A DNA stretch of 64,000 nt from Arachnopeziza araneosa (taxonomy: Eukaryota; Ascomycota; Leotiomycetes; Helotiales; Arachnopezizaceae): positions 1 to 64,000 of the forward strand of contig QYAI01000110.1 of NCBI GenBank assembly GCA_003988855.1, in the 5' to 3' direction. Both the position numbers and the translations under genes were made by a program. A model generated the notes under the pieces. The model was not told where the DNA came from. It saw nothing but the letters and a program-made list of their open reading frames with translations, and made no database searches. This document shows positions 22,308 through 33,715 of this stretch, piece after piece. Numbering within the stretch: the stretch's first letter is position 1; every line of letters begins with the position of its first letter.

Positions 22308-24048
22308 TATCGCCACCACAGAATGAATCATCCGGCCGGAGCAGGGAACATTTAGGAACGGATGATTTCAAAAGGTGAAAGCGGGACCACGACGCATCGA
22401 CTTCGATCCTAACATCGCTGTCGTGCGCGTGGGCGCCCGGCTTGGGTGTCTGTGTGCTCTCGCTCCTCTGTTTTTACAACCAAAACTCAGGCGGTTCAAC
22501 ATCAGATCCAAGACGCTTTAGTCGTCTTTGTAGACCACTTCAACTTGGTTCTACTCTTCCTTCTCTCCTTTGCTTAACTTATGACATAACACACTTCGGC
22601 TTTAGTGGCTGAGATCAAAAATAACACCCCCTATAGGTACGATGGCTGGGTACCATCGCTACGGATACTCCGTGGCATTTCCAGCCGCCGCCAATCCCCG
22701 AGTCAAGAACGGAGGAAGTGGTGGTGGTTGGGAAGTGGTTGGGCTGACATAGTCAACATGCAAGTAACAAACTTGTTCAATAGCATAACACCTTGAAGTG
22801 CATCTCATTCTTCCCTGTATTCGTGAGATCTAGATTTTCATGCCAGATTCTATAATAGGTTTCCTCTACATATGCTGATCTGTCATGACTCCGTCGAGTT
22901 TTTCACCACCTGCATCTCAAGCCGCAGTCAGACCCAACCCCCTCTACCCATCCAGCCTCTTCCACAACAACTCGCATTGCCACTCACTCACTCGCCCAGC
23001 CATCCTCCTCCCAACCTCACTCCCAGCATGAACCTGCTCGTCTCTCACCAGGGGATGCGGTTTTCTCGTCCTTGGCTGTATTCCCCCAAGTCCAAGTCCA
23101 AGTCTGTTCTGCATCCCTCACATCTGAATCCCACCTCGTAGCTATGTAGCTGTATCATTTCATGTAGATAGATCTTACATCGAGAGCATTTATGTATTTA
23201 TATCTATGCACCATCTTGCAACGAGTGATTTATTTACCCCCAAACGGAAATGGAAATGGAATATCTGTGCTCGTGAAATATTCTTGTGGATGGGAAAATG
23301 GAAAGGGGGAAATGAGATTAGATGATATCGGAGAGAAAAATTACATGTCTAGTATAATAATATCTGATCAGTATACTGTGCGGGAGGTCAACTGTATTTT
23401 CATAGAGTGCAAGTCGGTTCTATTTCTCAGCGTTCATGCACTCGATATTTCTCGGGTTGGCTAGATAGGGAAAGGTAATTTTCAAGCAATCATGAATAAA
23501 GATTGACTCTCTTTTAGATAAACATGCTCGTGAGTGATTATTTTGACCAGTCTAGTATTACTATGCACAGGAAAGCGAATGTCATGTCTTTCAGAGATTT
23601 AACCTCTATCTAATAAAATACTGGACAAGGCATGTTGCGTAATTTAGAAGAGTAATTAAAATCACACCGAGCTTCTAGTCACCTCTCGTGCATTTAAGAA
23701 TCAGAGCAAAAGCTACAGTTTGTAATATGTTGATATTAACAAATAATTATATCTGCAGAGTGCCAACCCACAGATCAAGTGATTGAACATCTAGAAGCAA
23801 AAAGTCGTATGTACCGAGTATATGCACATCAAGCGGATGGGAAATTGAAACCCCAGAAAACGCCGCATGGATCGTTCTGATAAGTCATCCACCCTCATAC
23901 GATCACAGTCAAGTCGTAAATCATAACACCTCCCATCAATGCAGCCGAACCGATCCGCCTTTCCTCTCGCCCACGCCCGAGTCCTATGCCCAAACCAAGA
24001 CCTAAATGCACCAAAGTTGTTCTGTTTCCCGTGTCAATCTGTCGATAT
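22308..24048. other. Intergenic region between convergent genes
   Basis: A 1.7 kb stretch between the 3' ends of NEP1 and the VOC-domain gene. A plus-strand frame at 22872-23141 is Ser/Pro-rich and unconvincing. The part from about 23150 to 23800 is A+T-rich with only stop-filled frames. No repeat family or RNA gene recognised. Confidence 0.5.
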
Positions 24049-26046
24049 TTACCAGCCGCTTCCCACAAGTCCTGTTCTCTCCCTCATTCGCTCTCTGAGG
24101 CGCTCTCGTTCTCGTTTGCCTCCAACACTGCTCACACTATCACTAGGTGCGACACTTGCCGCATATTCATACCCAACCGTACTTCTGGGGAGTGGGACAT
24201 CTCTTGCCACCTTTTCCGTGACTGTACTCCTTCTCTCTCTATCCCTATAGACGCCCGCTTCATTATCTCGATAGTTCCTTGGTTCGCTCTCGCGGTAGAG
24301 CTTGGAGTGTGGTTTTGACACTGACGTATGATGAGAGGCGCGTGAGCGGCCACTGTCTCGGACTGTCCCAGAGTGATATGTTCGTTCCGAGACAGCACTT
24401 GGTGGAGTGGGCACTTTTGCCAGGAGTTCTTGCTCAGCTTTGAGGGTGCTACCTGAAGTAGTAGATGCACTCTGGCTGATCACGGACTGGGCCTGGTGGC
24501 TGCGGGCACTCGCATAGCTTGGTTCACGGCTTCTACTTTCACTTCGATCACGCCCTTCGGAGCCGGATCCTGAGCCGGATCGTCTGCCTGCACGACTGCG
24601 GCTTGGGCTGCGAACTCGAGAAGTGCCGTGTCGGCTGGGAGAGCGTGCCCTTGAGGCGGCTGGAGGAGCTTGTTGAATTGTGAGGGGACGCTCAAAGCGA
24701 GAGCCAGAATCACTACCCCGTCTAGTTGGAGTTCTGTGCTCAATCCTTTCTACTTCAGAATACTTCGTATGCGCTCGAGAACTTGGAGCTGGCGGTGGCA
24801 TTGACACTTGGTATGTCATATACCTAGGTTGGATGTCGCGATCACCTCGCTGGTCGTCACCGCTGCGTTCGCTGACGTAGGAACGTGCGGGGACCATCTC
24901 AACCAGATCGTGATCAACCATCTGGATGCCTCTGGCAGGCTCAATATGCGTGTAGTGGCTTCCCTCTTTGTACACTCTTCCGTTTCCAAAGCTTTTCCCG
25001 CTATCTCTCCTTCTTTCTACCGTGGGTTCTACTTCAGGGGATTCTCCTCGTGCCATGGCGTAGGCCAAGGCAGCTCCTGCTGCCGCGCCAAGTATTGTAC
25101 CGATAACCGCCTTTCCTCCAATTCCGCCACTAGCACGTCGCTCCATTTCTTCTCCTCTGGGACGCCTCTCCATCTCTTCCCCTCTAGGACGTCGGTCGAC
25201 CTCCTCGGGTCTGTTGTAATGCTCTGTCATGACAGTCTCTCTCCTCGCGGGTCTTTCTCTCGGACGCTCTTGATTTGAACGTTCGCGTTCCATAGGGAAC
25301 GTGTCTGCACGTCTAAATGTCCCTGGCCCAATACCCAGTCCAGCTGTTACAGGTTCGTCCAGTTCCCGCTCCCGATACGAAACTTCTGAGCGTGGGACGT
25401 GGGAGCGGATTGGCATGTCAGTCACGGCAGGGACCAGATCTGCTGGCGATACTGAACGTGCGACTTCTGACTGCCATTCCAAGACTCTTCTTGCATCCTT
25501 GTCAGGATTCATTCCGGCTGGTGGTCCTGGTGGGAGGTCGAGGGTTGGAGTCGGGTGCTCGGAGCGTGTATGTGTTGGCGAGCGAGGCTGTTTGGGCTTC
25601 GGAGAGTAGGGCGGAGGAGAAAAGAGAGCCTCAATAATGTGTCCGTCAAAGTCTCTTGTGAGACTATGTTCCCCACCTTCGTCGTCAATTCGCTCGAGGA
25701 CATTGCTTCGTGACCCGGGCAACAAGAACTCTGCTTGCTTGAAAACCTCTCGAACTTGCTTCACGCTTTGTACCGGGAGGACAATGTGAGCTATTCGAAT
25801 TGGTTGATGGGGAATGGCCTGGGTCAACGAAAAGACGGTCAACGGTCTTGGACCAGCCGGTGAGGGGGTGAGATAGCCGTAATGTAAGCATGGCGGTGCG
25901 TAGGCAGCGGGATTGGGGGTGCTCTGAAGATATACAATGCCTAATGGCTGCAACAAATTGCCATAGAAGGAGGATGCTGACGGGAGGTGTGAGACTGGAA
26001 GAAGAGGAGGAGGTGGCGGTGGTGGTGGGTGCGGAGGGTGGGGCAT
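24049..26046 (-). CDS. VOC (glyoxalase-fold) domain protein with long RS/RE-rich tail
   Basis: A single-exon gene of 665 residues starting at 26046 (MPHPPHP followed by a Pro run); the frame stays open further upstream but without an ATG. The N-terminal 45-190 resembles one half of the vicinal-oxygen-chelate fold found in fungal glyoxalase/bleomycin-resistance-like proteins: SASSFYGNLLQPLGIVYL, then PIRIAHIVLPVQSVKQVREVFKQA and DFDGHIIEALF at the end. Metal ligands are doubtful: a His and a late Glu are at plausible places, but the set looks incomplete. The remaining 470 residues are polar and disordered: RERE, RRPRGEEMERRPRGEEMERR (a duplicated 10-residue unit), SRARSPSRHGTS RS-dipeptides, and RERERLRERMRERTG at the end. 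Near residue 340 a Gly/Ala-rich hydrophobic segment (GGKAVIGTILGAAAGAALAY) resembles a glycine-zipper membrane helix. Function unknown. Confidence 0.75.
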   Translation of the reverse strand: MPHPPHPPPPPPPPLLPVSHLPSASSFYGNLLQPLGIVYLQSTPNPAAYAPPCLHYGYLTPSPAGPRPLTVFSLTQAIPHQPIRIAHIVLPVQSVKQVREVFKQAEFLLPGSRSNVLERIDDEGGEHSLTRDFDGHIIEALFSPPPYSPKPKQPRSPTHTRSEHPTPTLDLPPGPPAGMNPDKDARRVLEWQSEVARSVSPADLVPAVTDMPIRSHVPRSEVSYRERELDEPVTAGLGIGPGTFRRADTFPMERERSNQERPRERPARRETVMTEHYNRPEEVDRRPRGEEMERRPRGEEMERRASGGIGGKAVIGTILGAAAGAALAYAMARGESPEVEPTVERRRDSGKSFGNGRVYKEGSHYTHIEPARGIQMVDHDLVEMVPARSYVSERSGDDQRGDRDIQPRYMTYQVSMPPPAPSSRAHTKYSEVERIEHRTPTRRGSDSGSRFERPLTIQQAPPAASRARSPSRHGTSRVRSPSRSRAGRRSGSGSGSEGRDRSESRSREPSYASARSHQAQSVISQSASTTSGSTLKAEQELLAKVPTPPSAVSERTYHSGTVRDSGRSRASHHTSVSKPHSKLYRESEPRNYRDNEAGVYRDRERRSTVTEKVARDVPLPRSTVGYEYAASVAPSDSVSSVGGKRERERLRERMRERTGLVGSGW

Positions 26047-28548
26047 GTCGATGAGCAGCGAGAGGTCGCGCAGGAGTCGTATATATAGAGCAACGGACGG
26101 ATAGATTAGATGTACAGTACAAAGGAATTGGTAGAGTGTTTTACAGCGCAAGAAGAATGAATTGGGAGGAGTTGAGAACAGAGAGAAGGGCGACGTGAAA
26201 GACGTGGAAGGTCACAAGCAGGTGACTAGAGCTCCAGCGACCGACGAGCGCTGCAGCTGCAGCAAGCGAGGCTGCATCACGTTGACCAACCACTTGATCG
26301 GGCGGTCTTCCCAGGCACAGATACATGGCCTAACCAGATGCATCGACGTGCTTCGGCCAAAAGAAATATTGCGATTCTGCGAAGGGCCTGAGTGGAGGAA
26401 ACGTGGCATGCACAGCTGCGCGCACAAGGGCTGACCACCGCTGAATCCTCAGGAATGAGGCCTGCCAACACGCCTCAGCGTCCATCATTGGGCCTCGCTC
26501 CCCAGCCCCAGCGTATAGGATGCCAGCCTGTGTGCGGTGTCCTGTGATGGCTCGCATTCACCGGCGACGAGGCGAACAGAACTTCTGGACGCTACAAGCA
26601 TATTGGGACGCAATAAATGGCCATGATAAGAATTGGAGCTGCCAGTTTCCCACGTCATGATGTTCAGGGCGCAAGACCCTTCCGTTTGCCCTTCTCGAGC
26701 CCACAATATAGAGGAGGACGAGGAGGACGAGGAGGACGAGGAGGACGAGGAGCAACGAGGAGCGGTGCGCTGGGTGATCCCTCCTCCCTCCTCCCTTCTC
26801 GTGCCGAACCGCTGGAGGCGAGCTGAAAATCCGACATCGCGATGCTTGCTCCGATTCGACTCATGGCCCCGGAGCCTCGACAGCGAGGTGGGAGATGGAG
26901 AATAGAAAAATTAAAAAAAAAAAAAAACTCCAGGTCGCCATCATCGAGAAGTCCGCAGATTGAGCCATACACCATTGTTGCAGTGCGCAAGAGGAACCAA
27001 CATGCGCCGCACCAAGAAACAGTGAACCTGAACCAGAAACTTTTCGCGCTAGACTGGTTTCGGATAACCTTAGTTAGTACTCTGAATCCCCTCAAAAACG
27101 ACGGCAGCGCTGACGCTCTTCCCCTGTCCCGGTTTTTAGCGCTTCACCTGTTTCCTGCTCGAAGATTGTCTAGGGGCGACTCCTCTCGCCTTGGGATGCA
27201 GCATTCCGGCTATAGTGCTGATTTCGCTATCGACTTTCTTCCAGAGATGGGCCCATCTTCATGCAATACATGAGTCAAAATTCCATCCATTCCGCCATGG
27301 CACACGGGGGTCATATATACGCTGGGAGATGCGTACCTGTTATCTAAAAGGTCGCCCGACGGCAATTTCAATTGGGAAAAGACTTGGGATTCTTGGGGGT
27401 CGCTTGAGTTACGTGGCGAACTCAGCTCCCTCCTTCTCACACCACAACTAACTCAAAGTAACGCTAGCTTAATCAGTCGGCTTATCTTTTTCGACAACGA
27501 CTTCATCCCTCTTTTTTTCCAGGGGCGTTTCGATGCCCAGCAATCAGGTAGACACCACCAGCGCATCTCAGCCCCTTGGAGAAGCACAACTGACGTCACT
27601 TTACAGTCCGTATATCCCTTGGGTTGACTTGGTTGACCAAAATAGACTCCTAACGCTCGAGTTAGACTGCTCTGTGGATACCCAACTTTAGTGGTATCTG
27701 TTCATGAAGAATTTGGTCTTCCAGTTAACCTGTTTAACGAGAATTCAAGCCCAATATTATTTAACCCAACATGAATCTTCCCAAGGCACAAGTGAAATCA
27801 GCAGTCGATATCAGCAAGCACAACGCTCCAGCTGAAGGCCTTACTGCTGAGGAACCCGCCAGACCCAGAGGAAACCCAAGAACCCCCCCACGAGATACGC
27901 TCCATCCGTTGGCTCTGTCCAGTACACAACCCTGTTCATCCATGTCCCAATCACAGCAGGTTCCCCATATTTCAACCCTCCACAGTTCCGTTAGGAGATT
28001 TACTGAGTGGCTCTGAGTCTATTTCGCGCATTCCGCACACTCGGACCAACTTGCGAGCTTCCAACAAGCCACACTATTACGTTCAGGGCAAGGCTCGACA
28101 GCGCGGCCTCGGTTCAAGGCGTACTATTGGTAAGTGTATTTGTTGAGCATGTGATGACGGACTTGCGCGGAGGACATAATAGTGAAAGGTTGCAATGCGC
28201 TTTCTTGATTGTGAAAAGAGCAGTGTTATTGAGCGGAAGATGAGCAATGTGAAAAAGCGATCTTGATGCAAAATATATATCACTTCGAAATATTAAAGCT
28301 TAAAACGATTATTCAAAGAAACAACGGTTTCATTCACATTTGCCGCGGTCTTTTCTTTTGCAGATCGAGCTGCGTCAGAGACCTATGAATAATCTCTTCA
28401 TATCAATAGCGAAGTCCAAATGAATATAATTTTTAAGCACAACACTTCTATTTAAACCACCATTCATACTTCCATATCCTTATCTCTAACTTCAAAGCCA
28501 CTACCTTATCCTCTACTCCAATACCAAATCACTAAAGATCATATCACC
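26047..28548. other. Gene-poor region with a purine-rich repeat
   Basis: About 2.5 kb with no firmly supported gene. The left edge is the promoter of the VOC-tail gene. From 27490 on the sequence becomes A+T-richer. A plus-strand frame begins with ATG at 27771 (81 codons) and a segment at about 27960-28130 reads plausibly in a changing frame, so a decayed gene is possible here, but I recognise no family. Confidence 0.45.
26709..26757. repeat. 9-bp GA-rich tandem repeat
   Basis: About five copies of gaggaggac/gaggacgag run in tandem (plus strand purine-rich). In one plus frame this reads as Glu-Asp repeats and on the minus strand as Pro-Arg repeats, which inflates shadow open frames. It is flanked by no recognised gene. 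Confidence 0.85.
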
Positions 28549-28854
28549 ATGGCCGCTCCTTAAGAGCCGCCACAAATACCTGCAAGGCCTTAGCACGCGC
28601 GGTAGTTTTTCACTAGTAACATTACCGTTCCGGATGAGAGCAAGCTTCAGGGCTCGCCAAGCGACGGACGATTTATGTATCTGCTGGAGATGCTGCCACC
28701 TGGCTCTCGATGGATATTTTGAACTAAAGAAATGCGAGGGACGGGTTTAGGGCAGGAGAGGTGGCTTGGGGTGTAGATTATCTGGGATCGTTGGATGGGG
28801 GCATTGAGCTTGTTGGCTTTTGCCTAAATGCAGCATATCGTCTTTTGAGAATGT
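28549..28854 (+). pseudogene. Decayed gene with three Gln-to-stop-like codons and a frameshift
   Basis: A good start context (atatcaccATGGCC) is preceded by a TATA-like tatttaaa at about 28450. The frame then reads through TAA at 28561, TAG at 28591 and TAG at 28603 and continues as sensible coding sequence (FFTSNITVPDESKLQGSPSD, then FMYLLEMLPPGSRW) to about 28720. After a frame change, about 28750-28851 reads RAGEVAWGVDYLGSLDGG and IELVGFCLNAAYRLLRM before TGA. I do not recognise the family. All three premature stops are TAA or TAG, which would arise from CAA/CAG by C-to-T change at CpA, the repeat-induced point mutation (RIP) context. That origin is inference, as the ancestor is not seen. 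Confidence 0.45.
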
Positions 28855-30396
28855 GAAAGTCTGTCCAATAAACGGTTTAAAATCCCGAAGAGTGACAGAA
28901 ATTCCGATGAGAAGAACTAGCTAGATCGCGCCTTGCAGGCTCCTGGCAACGATGGCTACGATATCTCCACCGTCATATTGAAAGATACCTAATGCTCTAA
29001 ATAATCAGGTGATGAGTTAAGGTTTGGTAGAAGAGGGTCATTACGAATGTTAAACAGGCGGTGTTGGGACTGCTTTCGGGTTTGGGTTCCCAGCGAGAGA
29101 ATTGGAGAATGGGGAGTGATTTGAGTGGATATTTCGCAATGATAAGTAAGAAAGCTGTTTCTTGAATAGCTATGTCTCTCTAGCTGGCATATGTTATTCA
29201 CGAAATGCAAATAAGCCACTGCACAGAAACCGGTCTCGACCTGAGCTGAACTTTTGCTGCTCTGGCTATCTTACTTCCACCACAGACAAACTTCGATGCC
29301 TTGAAGCTCCCACAAGAATAACCTCGACTCCAAAAAAAAAAAATTGGCGACTAAAGAGCTACAATCGCAATTACCGAATTAGGTAAATCAACTGAGAGTG
29401 ATAAGTAAAGTCGTTGCAAAAGTCCAGAATTTATTACCATCGGCCTTTCCCGCTTGGCTGCAACTAGTCAAGCGTTGCGGTGTGTAGGAGATCAGATATA
29501 ATCTCTAGAAAGGCAGCAAGTTTCGCAACCAGTCATGATTTTTTTTTGAATAAATGGAGTACGGTACAGCGGAGGAGGCCAAACCCGTGCCCCAGAACTC
29601 ACACAAAAAACACCCAACCATTCGTGGAATCTATCATGAAGAGCAAGTACGAACCAGGGTGAGAATCAAAATGTGTTTCCTTAAAGCTAAAGTATAAAGT
29701 TGCTTAACAGAAAGACACCAAGCTAGCCATGAAGCTTAACTAGTAGACAATACCTCATCAACTTAGCACGGCCAATGAGTTATCCTAGTTGGAATCTGTC
29801 CAACCACAAACGACTGGGCTCTACACACTAAAAAACACCTCTCTAGCAAGCCTAAGGACAAAGACAAGGTACACAACTGGATATTTAAGAGATTTACACT
29901 TCTTGTCCCTACTGGAAATCAGTGCCTCTTGCACTCTTGTGGGTCAACATAGTGTTTCCATGTAACTACACTAAACAAACAAGAAGGAGATTTTTTTTCA
30001 TTAGCGAGTAGGAACGAAAGACTCGTTTGCACTCGGAGGAGATTTCTGTCCTAGATACTAATTCGAACTGGGAAACAAGGCAGAAATCAAGAAGTTGTGG
30101 GACAAAGTGAACGTAAAGAACAGAGATTTATACACAAAAGAAATATTGCTTATATCGTTAAGTATCTGATAGGATGTTATTTATGAACGCAATAAAGAAC
30201 ATGCATTGAAAGATGATCCGCCCCTGTTCTCTAGGAGCGCACGCAACCCCAAATCGTAGAATAAGCACCTTCAATTTATATCCCAGTACTTTTTATGAGT
30301 AGACATGCTGAATGGTAATGTAATATGAACGCCAAGAATGTTATGTGCCATTTTTGAGTCGAAGGCTTAGTATAGTCTCAAAGAGGTCAGAGTTTA
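28855..30396. other. A+T-rich gene-poor region
   Basis: About 1.5 kb with only short open frames, stop-rich on both strands, holding homopolymer runs (for example A at about 29331-29343, T at about 29540-29548). No gene, RNA or terminal-repeat structure was recognised. It flanks the 3' end of the STAND NTPase gene. Confidence 0.5.
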
Positions 30397-33300
30397 CTAT
30401 GCCCCAATCTCGTTGCCATCACCATTAAGNAATGCAGANNCATCGAAANCAAAGCCATTGTCGTTGGGANCGGAAGCCAAAAAGGAGTCAAAGTCAAAAT
30501 CTGCAACAAAATCCCCGCTCGTAGTACCTGGTTTTGCATCATGGATGAGAGCTNTAGGGTCGCTGATATTAATAAAATCCTCATTCTCATCACCACCGAG
30601 TGGTATCATTGGTAAGCGCTTGCTCTCGATACTCTCTGAAAGACTTGGCCCGTCTGTAATCACAGAGTGATAATTCTCGTCATGTTTCTTCAAAAGATGT
30701 CGACTGATAAAGCCTGTTTTGAAATACACACAGGAGGGATGTGAGCACCGAAATCGTCGTTGATGTTGTGATTCATGCTTTATGCGTTGCTGTGAGGAGC
30801 CGAAGCCATCGGTACTTCGGGTGCAATGAAGATATCGGCACACAAAAGCTGAGGCTCCGTAGGTCTCTTGGAAGGCCTTGATATCGGATTTTTTAAGATC
30901 TGAAAAAGTTACTAGCGCCTTGTCGCTTAGTAGAGACTCGACTGTTTGCTGGTAGTAATGGCGGATCGCACTAAAGTGTGTTGGGTCTATTTCACACGAG
31001 TTTAATGAGATAACTGCTGGTATTAGGCTCCAGTTCTTGAAAAGCGGTAAGGTAAAAAACTCACCTTCCGCCGGCCTTTCTGTCCCATACTCTTTGTTGA
31101 CTTTAGCTTGAGTCAAAATGACATCTATGACAAGCCTTTTGATATCCGGCAAGTGATTCAGTGACTCAAGACCACGGCCTTCAGTTTCTTCCTTCTTCTT
31201 TTCGATATTTGACTCGGAAACTGGTGCCCCAGTATCTTCCTTCCTATATTTCAATAAAAGCTGAAGTTGAGCTAAAAGTTCGCCGGAGAACGAACGATTC
31301 TGTTGACCAGATAGATTGCAGTACTCCAGTAGATGACGGTGCCAAAACATATTGGCGTAACTCTGTAGGCCATGAAATCCCTGAATGATGATAGTAGCCC
31401 TCTGAGCTTCTGTGGAAGTCTGAGGCAACAGAGCGATGCAAGAATGGAGAAATGCCACACAAGAGAATGAAATATCCAAATGCGCATTCTCACGCAATAT
31501 AAAAGGGCGTTCTTCTCTATAATTTTCGTCAAGGATATATCTATTCAGTTCAGTGCCTATGACTTGCCATCAAGAATGAGAAAGTCTTACTCTTTTGCCG
31601 AAAAATGTACAAAGTCTACAGTATTAGTAGGACCTTCTTCGATGAGAGGGTGGCAGAGATCGAGAATTTCTTTTCGGAGTTTAGTCTTGGCCGTAAGTGT
31701 TGTATTGGAAGAGTCAAAAGTGAGGCCGTCTAATAGTTCGTAACTTTTCAGCGTTCTATAGGAGCAAGCCATCCATCCCAGAATTCGAATAGCCATATAT
31801 TTGGCATTTCTAGAGTTTTTAGGGTCCATAATCCTGTCTAGGATGCGACCGTAGCTGCAATTATATTAACAGTTTTGAAAATCATTCCGAGTTGGGGGTA
31901 GGTTTCTTACGCTGCTTTGAGACCCTTTGGTAGCCGCTTAGCCGTTTCTTCCAATGCTGTATCACTGTAACAGTATTTGAGCTCGTGGACAACTAATCGG
32001 ACCCACAAAAACATGCCTGCTTTATGTTAGCTCTATCATTTTCTTTTAGTGTTAGATTTACCCACCATTTGCCTTTTCTACCAAGAGTGATTCGATCATA
32101 TCCAACAAGCCTTCAGTCGACGATTGGAGCTTGCGTGTCTTATATTTCACGAAAGATTGAATATCCCAGCTCACTTCTTGTCGTCCATCCAGTGAGATCT
32201 GAGGCAATCCAGAAAGCTTTTGGCGGATATGCACCTCTCTTCGACTCGAGAAAAGAACTTTACATTGTGTTGATATGCCTGTGCAACTAGCCTGGAGTTC
32301 TTTTAATATCGCTTTTTGATATTCCTTGAGGCATTCATCGATCCCATCAATCACGATCCTTACGTATCCAACAAGCTCAAGAAGCTGCGGTACTAGGATC
32401 CTTAGAGAAACCATTCCACAACTTAAACCGCGATACAAAAACTCATTGGCGATCAAAGTGCATATATCGGGATGTTGGCGGAGGATTTGGAGTACAATGA
32501 TAGTGAGGATGTGTTGACAGACGTTTCCAATATCCTGGCTGTTACAAAAGTAGTAGCAAGCAGTCAGACCCGGCGTACTTGTAAGAGTTTGAATGATATA
32601 CGAGCACATAACACTCTTGCCTTGTATGGTAAAGTTAGTAGAGACACAGACTTAGCACACGGCTAGAACATACCCGATCCTGGTTTCCCATCGAGCCAGA
32701 GGCATGGACGTCTCGAGTCGTTCTTCAACCAATTCTTGACATGTGATTCATTTACGATCCACTCACATGTTCCATTGTGTCTTCTTTTTGACATTCTCTC
32801 GTACCATTCTTCCTGGGATTTTTCGTCTATAGATAGCCACGCAAATGAGTGCTGGATCCGAGCCTGTTTCGCAGTTTCCTCACTCTCTTCCAATACTCTC
32901 AACTCTTGTTTCTGTCTCCGTTTAATTTCTTCTTGCATTTCTGCGCGGGACTGTTTGGCTTCTACTATATCGAAGGAAGCAGCCTCTACATCGACAAAAT
33001 CACGCTGTTTCTTCAGAGAATTAATGATAGAGTCGAATCGACTTCCGAAATCTTTCCAGAGGGATAGAAATAAAACATGCCACGCTGTTGTCTGTTCTCA
33101 GCAAATGATTAAGGTGTTTGTAGTAGAAGGAACAACCTCTCCGCTTAAAAAATTTGTATGCACGTTGATGGAAGTCAAGGATCCCAGTGTACACTGCAGC
33201 CAGGGCATGCTGAAATTCAAGATTTTCGGTGAAAGCCTCATTGTAACGGTCAAATCGTGGCAACGCAGCACCAATATCAGCGTACGCTGAGAGTAATGCT

Positions 33301-33715
33301 TCGAAGACGTCGCGATAGTTGCTTGCGATCTAGCGAGTAGATGAGCCAGTAATTCTAAAGAAAGCGCTGTGGCATACAAACCTCTAACGTCATCTTAATT
33401 GGAGCCTACAAGCGATAAGCAATTTTGCACAGTAAATAAGACCTTGCGAGTGCAAACCCAAACGTATGGCATATATGGTGTTCCATTACACAAGACTTCG
33501 ATGACCTTGGTGTACTTCCCGATACCCCGTAAAAAGGGTTCAATCCGGCGAAGATTCTGGGCCGACTGTCGAGCCCTCTGTTTGGCATCAATCTCGCGCA
33601 CCACGACCCAAACATCTTCAAGCTCGGTGGACGCAAATTCATGGGCATCCTCTTCTGAGATTGATCGTTTGAGCTTCTCAAACGCACCTGCAATGATGTC
33701 TTGAGGATTTGCCAT
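30397..33715 (-). CDS. NLR-like STAND NTPase: DUF7708-like N-terminus, NACHT, C2H2 zinc fingers
   Basis: Eight exons join in frame to 989 residues; introns 33406-33442 (37 bases), 33330-33381, 33085-33136, 32621-32673, 32017-32065, 31855-31910 and 31541-31590. Residues about 20-180 resemble the N-terminal region (DUF7708 type) common before fungal NACHT domains: PFLRGIGKYTKVIEVLCNG and DVFEALLSAYADIGAALPRF. A charged coiled-coil stretch follows (EEIKRRQKQELRVLEESEE). The P-loop GKPGSGKS at about 296-303 is split by intron 4; Walker B is VRIVIDGIDEC, and FSSRREVHIRQKL follows as sensor region. C-terminal to this are a winged-helix-like segment and, at about 838-900, two Cys2His2-like units (CRYLHC...KHESQH; CSHPSC...HLLKKHDENYH). 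The tail is acidic and holds six ambiguous bases (30430-30554). Family members act as ligand-triggered switches in fungal incompatibility and immunity; the trigger here is unknown. No WD40, ankyrin or TPR repeats are present, the usual sensors. The start at 33715 is the first ATG; the frame is open for three codons upstream. Confidence 0.85.
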
